Shown here: positions 55,079 to 63,111 of the stretch, in pieces
How the letters are laid out: the number at the start of each line of letters is the position of its first letter
Position numbering within the stretch: position 1 is the stretch's first letter
NCBI RefSeq assembly: GCF_034314085.1
Contig: NZ_JAVIWI010000001.1
Span: 2,666,001 to 2,730,000 of the forward strand
Direction of reading: 5' to 3'
DNA length: 64,000 nt
Origin: Undibacterium sp. 5I1
GTDB taxonomy: Bacteria; Pseudomonadota; Gammaproteobacteria; Burkholderiales; Burkholderiaceae_D
Notes under the pieces: model-generated
The model's input: only the letters and a program-made list of their open reading frames with translations
What the model was told of the DNA's origin: nothing
The model's database searches: none
Position numbers and translations under genes: made by a program

Positions 55079-56359
55079 TTATTTGTACACAAGCTGCGGT
55101 AACCAAGTAGAAATTTGCGGCACGTAAGTAATTAACAATAAGAAACCAATCATCGTTAACAACCAAGGCATCACCGCTATCGTCAGCTCAGTAATCCCCA
55201 TTTTGGTGATTCCAGATGCCACATAAAGATTAAGCCCGACCGGTGGATGACACATACCGACCTCCATATTCACCACCATAATGATGCCAAAATGAACTGG
55301 ATCTATCCCTAATTTCGTAGCAACAGGGAATAAGATCGGTGCCATGATCAGCACAATCGACGATGGCTCCATCACATTACCCGCCATCAGCAACAGCACA
55401 TTGACCACCAACAAGAAGCTGATCATGCCGAAACCTTTGTCCATGATCCATCCCGCCATCGCCTGCGGAATATTCTCACTAGTCATCAAAAATGAGAACA
55501 GTACTGCGTTAGTGATGATGTACAACAACATGGCAGACATAGCGGCAGAATCTAGCAACACTTTTGGCACCTTGGCCAGACTCATATCTTTGTACACAAA
55601 GACCGCTACGACAAACGTATACATAGCTGAGACGGCAGCCGCCTCGGTCGGCGTAAACATCCCGGTATAAATGCCGCCCATCACGATCACGATTAATAAC
55701 AAACCCCATGCACTTTTACGGAAATAACCCCAACGTTCTTTCCAGCTGGCTTTTGGCATACGCGGATAATTATGCTTACGCGCCAAAAACCAAGTCGTCA
55801 ATCCAAGACAAATTGCCAGTAACAATCCCGGAATTACTCCCGCCATAAATAATTGGCCGACCGAAGTATTGGTAGATACCGAGTACATCACCATCACAAT
55901 CGACGGCGGGATCAAAATACCCAATGCGCCCGAGGTTGTGATGACACCAGCGCCAAAACCTTTTGGATAACCTTGTTTGACCATCGCAGGCAAAATAATG
56001 GAGCCGATCGCCACCACAGTGGCGGGGGAAGATCCAGATACCGCAGCAAACAAAGCGCAAGCCATCACACCCGCCAATGCCAGGCCACCATGCCAATGAC
56101 CGACCATAGAGGCGGCAAAATTAATCATGCGCCGCGCTACCCCTCCATGAGTCAGGAAGTTACCCGCCAAAATAAAAAACGGGATCGCCATAATTTCAAA
56201 CTTCTCGATTCCTGTAAAAAGCTTCAGCGCGACTGACTCAATCGGAACTGTGGTCATCGTGAACAAAAAGGTCAATACTGTTAAGCCCAAAGAAATCGAG
56301 ATCGGCATTCCAGTCAACATAAGCACTAACAACAGGACGAAAATAATGGCGGCGTTCAT
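55079..56359 (-). CDS. dctM: TRAP transporter large permease DctM
   Basis: 426 residues, about 12 membrane helices. GMPISISLGLTVLTFL near the start and FFILAGNFLTHGGVARRMINF (about 60-82), SGSSPATVVAIGSIILPAM (about 110-128), and NVMEPSSIVLIMAPIL in the second half are DctM signatures. Its start overlaps the dctQ stop (ATGA). With DctQ and DctP it takes up C4-dicarboxylates or other organic acids with sodium. Confidence 0.94.
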   Translation of the reverse strand: MNAAIIFVLLLVLMLTGMPISISLGLTVLTFLFTMTTVPIESVALKLFTGIEKFEIMAIPFFILAGNFLTHGGVARRMINFAASMVGHWHGGLALAGVMACALFAAVSGSSPATVVAIGSIILPAMVKQGYPKGFGAGVITTSGALGILIPPSIVMVMYSVSTNTSVGQLFMAGVIPGLLLAICLGLTTWFLARKHNYPRMPKASWKERWGYFRKSAWGLLLIVIVMGGIYTGMFTPTEAAAVSAMYTFVVAVFVYKDMSLAKVPKVLLDSAAMSAMLLYIITNAVLFSFLMTSENIPQAMAGWIMDKGFGMISFLLVVNVLLLMAGNVMEPSSIVLIMAPILFPVATKLGIDPVHFGIIMVVNMEVGMCHPPVGLNLYVASGITKMGITELTIAVMPWLLTMIGFLLLITYVPQISTWLPQLVYK

Positions 56360-56907
56360 GCTTTCACCTCTTCTTCCAAACCTTCAACATGCGAATGATC
56401 ATGCTTCGGCAACTCACCTGTTTTCACGAAAGTCCATGCAACTTGTAAAAAACGAAATGACATGAGGGAAGAACCTAAGGGAATCGCCAAATAGACGATC
56501 CACATCGGCACCTCCAGATCGGATGAAGTTTGATCGGTGTGCGCCAGTGACCAGACAAATTTACTACCAAGTACAGCAACAATCGCAGTAAATAAAGCGC
56601 CAGACAATAATCCAAGAACGACAAACTTATTTCGCCAAGGCGTATTCATTTTGTTGATCAAGACATCAACGCCGACGTGAATACCTGTGCGGACTCCATA
56701 TGCAGCACCAAATTTCGCCATCCAGACAAACATATAAATGGTCAGCTCTTGTGCCCAGCTAAGGTTAATTTTAATCAATGCGTCCTGCACAACCGGGATG
56801 GGGAAGCCGGACGCATAACGATGCAAGACCGCGATAAAAGTGATGAGCGTAGCGGCGCCCATCAGAAAGGCAATTAGCCATTCTTCTAAGTGATCTAAAA
56901 ATTTCAT
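56356..56907 (-). CDS. dctQ: TRAP transporter small permease DctQ
   Basis: 183 residues with four membrane segments and a His/Glu-rich C-terminus (HDHSHVEGLEEE). It belongs to the DctQ group of TRAP small subunits (NLSWAQELTIYMFVWMAKFGAAYGVR). It is 200 bp behind dctP and overlaps dctM by 4 bp. Confidence 0.92.
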   Translation of the reverse strand: MKFLDHLEEWLIAFLMGAATLITFIAVLHRYASGFPIPVVQDALIKINLSWAQELTIYMFVWMAKFGAAYGVRTGIHVGVDVLINKMNTPWRNKFVVLGLLSGALFTAIVAVLGSKFVWSLAHTDQTSSDLEVPMWIVYLAIPLGSSLMSFRFLQVAWTFVKTGELPKHDHSHVEGLEEEVKA

Positions 56908-57052
56908 AGTCCCTCTGAGGAGTGAGAGTAAAGAAAAAGGGCAATACCTGTCTGTAAAAAGTAGGGATTACAGATGCGCTAGACAAATACCTTAATGGCG
57001 GACTAACAGGTTCTATCTAGCTAAGGTAAGGGAATGATAAAAGTCAAAATAT

Positions 57053-57091
57053 CCAACTGATCTCAAAGGCGATCTCAGAAAATTCAGTTGG
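57053..57091 (-). promoter_or_regulatory. Hairpin between dctP and dctQ
   Basis: CCAACTGA (57053-57060)/TCAGTTGG (57084-57091) form a perfect 8-bp inverted repeat with a 23-nt loop. It lies 17 bp behind the dctP stop codon. Such structures often lower transcription into dctQM, so that binding protein is made in excess over the permeases. Confidence 0.55.
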
Positions 57092-57107
57092 TAATTTCAA
57101 TGGCAAT

Positions 57108-58109
57108 TTATTTGCCTTCGCCCGTCGACAATTTACGAATCGACGCAATTAACTCTTTACCAATCCTCGGTTCCATCTCCGTCTGCACTGGCAGTAAGGC
57201 TTTGCGCCACTCTGCTTTTTCTTGCGGTGTCAGCTCATAAATTGTGGTCTTACCCGTTTTGCGAATCGCATCTAATGCACGACCGTTTTCCTGATCGGCA
57301 ATCGCGTTTGCATAGGCAGTCGCGCCTTTCATTGCAGAATCTAGCTCGGTACGGATATCTGCCGGCAAGCTATCCCAGAATTTTTTATTAACGATCACGG
57401 CATACCCAAGATAACCATGATTTGATACGGTTACATGCTTTTGTACTTCATGCATTTTTTGGGTGTACATATTGGATGGCGGATTTTCAGTGCCATCGAC
57501 TACGCCAGTTTGTAAGGCTTGATAAACTTCAGAAAACGCCAGTACTTGTGGATTTGCACCCAAAGCACGCATCTGCGCATCTAATACTTTAGAGGACTGA
57601 ATGCGCATCTTCAAACCCTTGAAATCAGCCGGCGCATGCAGCGGCTTATTGGCTGACATAATTTTAAAACCGTTATCCCAAAATGCCAGACCAGTGATCC
57701 CTTTTGGTTCTAATTTCTGTAACAGGCTTTTACCGATAGGGCCTTCGGTCACTTGATGCAATACATCTTTAAACGGAAAAATATACGGCAGATCAAACAC
57801 CTCAAATTCTTTTACACCCAATGGACCGAATTTTGCCAGCGACGGTGCAAGCATTTGTACTGCGCCTAATTGCAGAGCTTCCAGTTCTTCTTTATCTTTG
57901 TACAAAGTACTGTTTGGATATAGCTCGACCTTGACACGGCCTTTGGTATTTTTTTCGGCAAGCTCTTTAAAACGTTCTGCTGCCTTGCCTTTTGGTGTAT
58001 CACTGGCTACAACGTGACTAAATTTGATGACGATGGGGGTTTGTGCAAATGCGGCACCACTAACGACGGATGCCGTGAGCAAGCAGCACAATAGGGATGT
58101 GAGTTTCAT
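57108..58109 (-). CDS. dctP: TRAP transporter substrate-binding protein DctP
   Basis: 333 residues. Signal peptide (about 1-22, cleavage after AFA), then a TRAP-type binding domain with KFSHVVASDTPKGKAAERFKEL near 30 and the signature arginine region LKMRIQSSKVLDAQMRALGANP (near 165). Typical DctP length. It is the first gene of dctPQM, opposite to the dctB gene with a 248-bp shared control region. Confidence 0.94.
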   Translation of the reverse strand: MKLTSLLCCLLTASVVSGAAFAQTPIVIKFSHVVASDTPKGKAAERFKELAEKNTKGRVKVELYPNSTLYKDKEELEALQLGAVQMLAPSLAKFGPLGVKEFEVFDLPYIFPFKDVLHQVTEGPIGKSLLQKLEPKGITGLAFWDNGFKIMSANKPLHAPADFKGLKMRIQSSKVLDAQMRALGANPQVLAFSEVYQALQTGVVDGTENPPSNMYTQKMHEVQKHVTVSNHGYLGYAVIVNKKFWDSLPADIRTELDSAMKGATAYANAIADQENGRALDAIRKTGKTTIYELTPQEKAEWRKALLPVQTEMEPRIGKELIASIRKLSTGEGK

Positions 58110-58195
58110 GTTTGTCTCCTGATCATTGTTTTAAATATTTTTTGAAAAACTTTTTTAGTCCTGCGAGTATTCGCGGCAACATTAAACTATGCAAC

Positions 58196-58209
58196 TGTGG
58201 TTAACCACA
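58196..58209. promoter_or_regulatory. Perfect 14-bp palindrome TGTGGTTAACCACA
   Basis: Exact palindrome in the dctP/dctB gap, about 87 bp from dctP and 149 bp from dctB. It is a natural candidate for binding of the LuxR/FixJ-type DctR, which is encoded next door. Confidence 0.55.
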
Positions 58210-58250
58210 ATGAGACAGGGCTGACAGGTAGCGACAACACCTAGTAAATT

Positions 58251-58300
58251 GAAATGCGTCAAAATTCATCGGAATACATCGGAATACATCGCAGTACGTC
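58251..58300. repeat. Array of 10-bp units, consensus GGAATACATC
   Basis: Five consecutive 10-mers: GAAATGCGTC, AAAATTCATC, GGAATACATC, GGAATACATC, GCAGTACGTC. Two are identical. On the minus strand the unit reads GATGTATTCC, which shares GATGT with the array at 36155. Confidence 0.8.
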
Positions 58301-58357
58301 CTAAATAAGCGCGCGCAACTAAACCTAAGCCTAACCAGGCAAAGTAGACTACCGGAC

Positions 58358-60472
58358 ATGAAGACTTTTGTTAAACCTAGAGCGTGGCCCAATCAAAAAT
58401 GGCGCTGGCTACTGCCTATCCTGCTGGTGAGTTTATTCGTCACTATTTTGATCTGGCTGCCATGGCAGGCGCAAAGAATGGAAACTAATGAGCGTCAAGA
58501 GCAACTGATTGCGGATACCTTGTGGGTAGAGCAAACGATACAGTTCCAATTGGGCAGGGATGAAGAAGTATTGCATCAGATCGGTACTGATATTAATGCT
58601 GGCAAATTGTCGCAAGCGCAAGCGCTTGATCGTTTCAGACACGTTATAAAAAGTAATAAAGAAATCAAAAGCATCATCTGGTTTGATAGTAAAGATCAGA
58701 TCGTCATCTCGACATCAGATGTTGGCTTACCCGACAAGCGTAGCTTCATTTTTGAACATACGAAGTCTGGTCCGGCAGATGTTAAATTAGCCGTCGATGC
58801 CAAAACACGTTGCCTGCCACCGGTACAAGGTGCAGGGAAATCCGGCATGTCTACACTGAGTTGCCAGATTCCGATGATTGCAGAAAATCAAAGAACAGGT
58901 AGCTTGGTCGTGACCTATTTTCTATCAGGTATCTTAGATGAAATGGTGCCGTGGTGGTTTGCACAAGATAACGAAATTTCCTTAATTGATAGCGACGATA
59001 AAGTCTTTGCAAGACGCGCCGCTGGCGGCCCAGGAAAAAATGTCTACACCCATAATCGCCCGTTAGATTTACCAAACGTGACACTGATTTTGCGTACTAA
59101 TAGTAATAAGAGTGAACCTAAATTACTCTCCAATTTATTGGTGCTGTCCGTCATCTTGCTGTCGTTTGGTCTGATCTGGAGTTTGCTAGCCCTATGGCGT
59201 GACATTAATCGTCGGCTAGCGGCAGAAGATGCTTTGCGCCAGCAAGTCGCGTTCAGAACAGCGATGGAAAACTCGCTCGTTACTGGCTTGCGCGCACGCG
59301 ATATGGCGGGTCGACTTACTTACGTCAATCCTGCATTTTGCAAGATGGTGGAACATCCGGCAGAAGACATCGTCGGCAGATTGCCACCGATGCCGTATTG
59401 GGCACCAGAAGCGTTTGAAGAATATCGCCATCGTTTTACTCAATTGCTAGCAGGTACGGTGCCGTCAGAAGGATTTGAAACGATTTATCAACGCGCCAGT
59501 GGTGAGCGTTTTCCCGTGCTGATTTACGAGTCCCGGCTAGTGGATGAGAACGGTGTGCAGACCGGTTGGATGAGTTCTATTCTGGATATTTCTGAACTCA
59601 AACGTGCTCAGGAACTGACACGGCAACAACAAGAGATGCTGCACGCCAGTGCTCGCTTAGCGACTATGGGTGAAATCGCATCAATCCTTGCGCACGAGCT
59701 GAATCAGCCATTGGCAGCAATCTCCAGCTACACCACGGGCGCTATCAATTTGCTGCAATCGCCACAAGAGAATAATCAAAATAATCCGCAAATAAACTCA
59801 ACGGCACCTGATCAGACGCCACTGCAATCACTGCTCTTAAGCGCATTAGAAAAAGCCAACGCGCAAGCACAACGTGCAGGTCACATCATCCATAGCGTGC
59901 ACGATTTTGTGAAGAAACGAGAATCCAGCCGCGAGCCGGTCAGTATTGCCACGCTGTTGCAAAGCGTGATGCCACTGGTGGAATTACAAGCGCAAGCCTC
60001 GTATGTCAACATTCAGTACACCATCGCGGAGCCCTTGCCGATGGTGCAAGCGGATCGGATTTTGCTAGAGCAGGTCATACTCAATCTGACGCGAAATGCC
60101 ATTGAGGCGATGGAGCATTCGCCACCTGAACGCAGTATTTTGCGCATCGTTGCGCGGACAGAACATGGCAATGACAAGCCTGATGTCAGCACTACCGATG
60201 TCACGAGTCACAGCACGAATCACGTCACGAACAACATCATTCATAACGTCACTCCGGGTCACTATATTGCGATAGAAGTGATCGATCAGGGTCATGGTAT
60301 TTCTGCCGAAGTGGCGGCACAATTGTTTTCACCATTTTTCTCTACCAAGCCTAGCGGCATGGGTATGGGCTTAAAAATCTGCCGTACCGCGATCGAATTC
60401 CACGGCGGCGTGCTTAGCCATCATGACAATCCCGCTGGTGGTACTATCTTTAGATTTTTATTGCCCATTTAA
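58358..60472 (+). CDS. Sensor histidine kinase, DctB/DctS type
   Basis: 704 residues. N-terminal membrane helix (about 18-38), a ~220-residue periplasmic sensor (double-Cache-like), second membrane helix (near 258-280), PAS (about 295-415; FRTAMENSLVTGLRARDMAGRLTYVNPAF), HisKA with the phospho-histidine in ILAHELNQPLAAISS (near 448) and the HATPase (ILEQVILNLTRNAIEAME; GMGMGLKICRT). An asparagine/glutamine-rich loop (NNQNNPQINS) near 475 is unusual but looks like a loop insert. It should sense the TRAP substrate and signal to the response regulator that follows. Confidence 0.9.
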   Translation: MKTFVKPRAWPNQKWRWLLPILLVSLFVTILIWLPWQAQRMETNERQEQLIADTLWVEQTIQFQLGRDEEVLHQIGTDINAGKLSQAQALDRFRHVIKSNKEIKSIIWFDSKDQIVISTSDVGLPDKRSFIFEHTKSGPADVKLAVDAKTRCLPPVQGAGKSGMSTLSCQIPMIAENQRTGSLVVTYFLSGILDEMVPWWFAQDNEISLIDSDDKVFARRAAGGPGKNVYTHNRPLDLPNVTLILRTNSNKSEPKLLSNLLVLSVILLSFGLIWSLLALWRDINRRLAAEDALRQQVAFRTAMENSLVTGLRARDMAGRLTYVNPAFCKMVEHPAEDIVGRLPPMPYWAPEAFEEYRHRFTQLLAGTVPSEGFETIYQRASGERFPVLIYESRLVDENGVQTGWMSSILDISELKRAQELTRQQQEMLHASARLATMGEIASILAHELNQPLAAISSYTTGAINLLQSPQENNQNNPQINSTAPDQTPLQSLLLSALEKANAQAQRAGHIIHSVHDFVKKRESSREPVSIATLLQSVMPLVELQAQASYVNIQYTIAEPLPMVQADRILLEQVILNLTRNAIEAMEHSPPERSILRIVARTEHGNDKPDVSTTDVTSHSTNHVTNNIIHNVTPGHYIAIEVIDQGHGISAEVAAQLFSPFFSTKPSGMGMGLKICRTAIEFHGGVLSHHDNPAGGTIFRFLLPI

Positions 60473-60512
60473 AGAGAGCGTTCACGCTCCTCAATCGTCT
60501 ACTGGAGACTGC

Positions 60513-61103
60513 ATGCTTCATATTATCGATGACGAAGAAGTCATCAGAGATGCCCTGTCATGGTTAGCCCGCTCCAGAAATATTGTGGCGACCAGCTACG
60601 ACAGTGCAGAAAAATTCTTGGCAGCGCTGGATCATCCCCTGCAATACGATCCGCAAGGCGACTGCATCTTGCTTGATGTGCGGATGCCGGGCATCAGCGG
60701 CACAACCTTATTTGACATGCTGACCGTACGCCAAGTGACCCGGCGCTTACCCGTCATATTTTTGACTGGGCATGGTGATGTGCCAATGGCGGTCGATACG
60801 CTGAAACGCGGTGCCTTCGATTTTTTTGAAAAACCGTTTAACGATAATAAGTTAATGGACAGAGTGCAGGAAGCTTTGGCGCAATCAAGAGAAGCTATCG
60901 CAGAAGCCGCCGTGCACGAACGCCTGGCAAGACTGTCCGCGCGCGAACGTGCAGTCCTGGATTTGATCTTGCTCGGAAAAATGAATAAAGTGATCGCCGA
61001 CCAGTTAGGCATCAGCATGCGCACAGTCGAAGTCCACCGGGCGCATATTTTTGACAAAATGCAAGTCAAAACCGCGGTGGAATTAGCTGGCTTACTGAAA
61101 TAA
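60513..61103 (+). CDS. Two-component response regulator, FixJ/LuxR type (DctR-like)
   Basis: 196 residues from ATG 60513 (GGAG six bases ahead); the longer frame opening at 60423 overlaps the kinase end. Receiver domain with acidic pair IIDDEEV (about 4-10), phospho-aspartate in CILLDVRMPGISG (near 52) and conserved lysine in FFEKPF (near 107); C-terminal LuxR helix-turn-helix (about 135-195; LSARERAVLDLILLGKMNKVIADQLGISMRTVEVHRAHIFDKM). Likely activates dctPQM. Confidence 0.93.
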   Translation: MLHIIDDEEVIRDALSWLARSRNIVATSYDSAEKFLAALDHPLQYDPQGDCILLDVRMPGISGTTLFDMLTVRQVTRRLPVIFLTGHGDVPMAVDTLKRGAFDFFEKPFNDNKLMDRVQEALAQSREAIAEAAVHERLARLSARERAVLDLILLGKMNKVIADQLGISMRTVEVHRAHIFDKMQVKTAVELAGLLK

Positions 61104-61128
61104 GCGACGCTCTTAATTTTGAAATAAG

Positions 61129-61202
61129 GGGAGTATGCTTAATTTTAGCCTGATTGACCAGTGATTATATGGACAACTAAAAATACACCACCCTAGTATT
61201 TA
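61129..61202 (-). repeat. TATACTCCCC palindromic repeat, copy G (short type)
   Basis: 74 bp reading GGGGAGTATG ... CTAGTATTT on the plus strand with a centre of TTGACCA...TGGACAA. Lies between the response regulator and queG, which converge. Confidence 0.82.
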
Positions 61203-61256
61203 ATAAATAGTCTTTAAGACTTATTTACTACGAACCAACTCAGAACTGACTGCAAA

Positions 61257-62372
61257 CTAACTACCAACGTCAGTAGCATCAGCAGAGGCAAGCGCAATTC
61301 CATGCTGATACAAAGCCCAGCGGACATGCTCTCTGACCATCTCAGACGGATGCGTCAAGCGTGCTTGCAAAGCACTGACGATGGTCTTATCGCCACGTAA
61401 AGAATCGGCAGCATTACCCAAACCCACGGCCAGATTACGCAACCAGCGCTCATGCCCAATACGGCGGATCGCACTACCCTCCAGGTAGCGCATAAACTGC
61501 GGCTCAGTCCAGGCAAACAAGCTCACCATGCTGGCGCTGTCCAGACCATTTCTCACCTCAAAATCATCCACGCTCGCCTTTTGAGCAAACTTATTCCAGG
61601 GACAAAATAGCTGGCAGTCATCGCAACCATAAACACGATTGCCGATCAACGGGCGCAATTCCACTGGAATACTACCGTGCAGTTCTATCGTTAAATAAGA
61701 GATACAACGACGGGCATCTAATTCATATGGCGCGATAATCGCCTGGGTCGGACAAACACTGATGCAAGAGCTACATTGCCCGCAATGGTCACTGACCGGC
61801 GCATCCACCGGCAAAGGAATATCCACCAAAATCTCCCCCAGAAAAAACATCGATCCGGCTTCACGACTCAATAGCAAAGTGTGTTTTCCACGCCAGCCCA
61901 TACCTGCTTTTTCTGCCAGAGCCACTTCCATCACGGGAGCAGAATCAGTAAACACGCGATAACCCAATGCCCCGATGCTGGCTTCAATCCGCTCCGCCAA
62001 TTGCTGCAAACGATTACGCAATACTTTGTGATAATCACGGCCACGCGCATAGACCGAAATCACGGCGGTATCGGCACCATGGGATTTTTCTTTGACGCGC
62101 CAATCGCCGTCACCACTTTTGGGTAAATAATTCATGCGAGCAGAAATCACCCGCACCGTACCTGGCACCAGCTCAGCCGGGCGCGCGCGCTTCATGCCGT
62201 GCGATGCCATATACGCCATCTGGCCGTGATAACCGGCATCGAGCCAGGCTTGCAAACCCGGCTCGGCCTGCGACAAATCAACGTCGGCGATCCCCAACTC
62301 GGCAAAGCCCAGCTCTTTGCCCCAAGCTTTGATCTGATCTGCCAACGCAGACAAATCGGCTAAATCATGCAT
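61257..62372 (-). CDS. queG: Epoxyqueuosine reductase
   Basis: 371 residues. N-terminal cobalamin-binding-like domain, then two 4Fe-4S clusters of ferredoxin type, CGQCSSCISVCPTQAI (near 193) and DDCQLFCPWN (near 250), and a C-terminal HEAT-like tail. QueG reduces epoxyqueuosine to queuosine in tRNA wobble position 34, the last step before GluQRS acts on tRNA(Asp). Full length for the family. Confidence 0.94.
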   Translation of the reverse strand: MHDLADLSALADQIKAWGKELGFAELGIADVDLSQAEPGLQAWLDAGYHGQMAYMASHGMKRARPAELVPGTVRVISARMNYLPKSGDGDWRVKEKSHGADTAVISVYARGRDYHKVLRNRLQQLAERIEASIGALGYRVFTDSAPVMEVALAEKAGMGWRGKHTLLLSREAGSMFFLGEILVDIPLPVDAPVSDHCGQCSSCISVCPTQAIIAPYELDARRCISYLTIELHGSIPVELRPLIGNRVYGCDDCQLFCPWNKFAQKASVDDFEVRNGLDSASMVSLFAWTEPQFMRYLEGSAIRRIGHERWLRNLAVGLGNAADSLRGDKTIVSALQARLTHPSEMVREHVRWALYQHGIALASADATDVGS

Positions 62373-62393
62373 AAGTGAGACCCGGCGCGGTAT

Positions 62394-62423
62394 GATGGCG
62401 ACTGCACTGATGGTGACTGCGCT
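62394..62423. repeat. 15-bp tandem pair upstream of queG
   Basis: GATGGCGACTGCACT (62394-62408) and GATGGTGACTGCGCT (62409-62423), 13 of 15 identical. Minor repeat, no function inferred. Confidence 0.7.
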
Positions 62424-62487
62424 AATGGTAAATACAATGCGAGCCTGAGATAATGGTGGCAGGCAGCAAAGCCATCTGAATTAGAAC

Positions 62488-62578
62488 TTACGCAAAATTG
62501 TCCCAGCAAGGCATAGCAATGTCGACAGCACTCTTGCACGACTAGGAGCTGCAACGTAGCGGGAGCAGCTTTGCGTAA
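62488..62578. repeat. Inverted-repeat element with TTACGCAAA ends
   Basis: TTACGCAAA at 62488-62496 and TTTGCGTAA at 62570-62578 are perfect inverted repeats about 73 bp apart. The inside has a weaker fold (GTCG/CGAC). The same ACTTACGCAA motif ends the element at 4527-4739. Lies between queG and tsaE starts. Confidence 0.65.
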
Positions 62579-62625
62579 ATCCTGTGAATTGAAAAATTGA
62601 AATTTCATGTTTAGTCTTACAGCAA

Positions 62626-63111
62626 ATGTCTCATTATAAAACGACCCTCGCGGATGAAGCCGCAACACAAGCTCTGGGCAAACGTCTGGCATTGCACCTG
62701 CAAGCCGGGCTGAGTATTTATTTACACGGTGATCTGGGTGCAGGTAAAACCGCCCTGACCCGCGCCATGCTGCATGCAGCAGGACATCAAGGCCATGTCA
62801 AAAGTCCTACCTATAACCTGGTCGAAACTTATACCGTGCAATTGCATGGGCAAGCGGTGAATATTCTGCATTTTGATCTGTATCGGATGACTAGCCCAGA
62901 AGAATTTTTAGAAGCTGGCTTCCGCGAAGAATTCAATGACAGCACAATTTGCATAGTCGAATGGCCAGAAAAAGCCGATGGCATCTTGCCACCCGCCGAT
63001 TTGAACATCTTTTTAAGCGTCGCAGGCGAGGGGCGTAAGGTAGAATTGCAAGCCTTGTCTGACAAAGGTAATGCATGTTTAGCAAAATTGAATTTCGCTC
63101 CCAATCTGTAA
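62626..63111 (+). CDS. tsaE: tRNA t6A synthesis ATPase TsaE
   Basis: 161 residues. Walker A DLGAGKTALTRAML (about 36-49), KSPTYNLVETY (about 60-70), and FDLYRMTSPEEFLEAGF. TsaE is an ATPase needed for t6A tRNA synthesis with TsaB, TsaC and TsaD. The amidase gene that follows overlaps its 3' end by 37 bp, a common tsaE-amiC arrangement. Confidence 0.94.
   Translation: MSHYKTTLADEAATQALGKRLALHLQAGLSIYLHGDLGAGKTALTRAMLHAAGHQGHVKSPTYNLVETYTVQLHGQAVNILHFDLYRMTSPEEFLEAGFREEFNDSTICIVEWPEKADGILPPADLNIFLSVAGEGRKVELQALSDKGNACLAKLNFAPNL

Larger units (their letters stand above)
58110..58357. promoter_or_regulatory. Divergent dctP/dctB control region
   Basis: 248 bp between the divergent starts. It holds a perfect 14-bp palindrome (58196-58209) and a 10-bp-period array (58251-58300). 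I see no good sigma-54 -24/-12 site. Confidence 0.6.
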
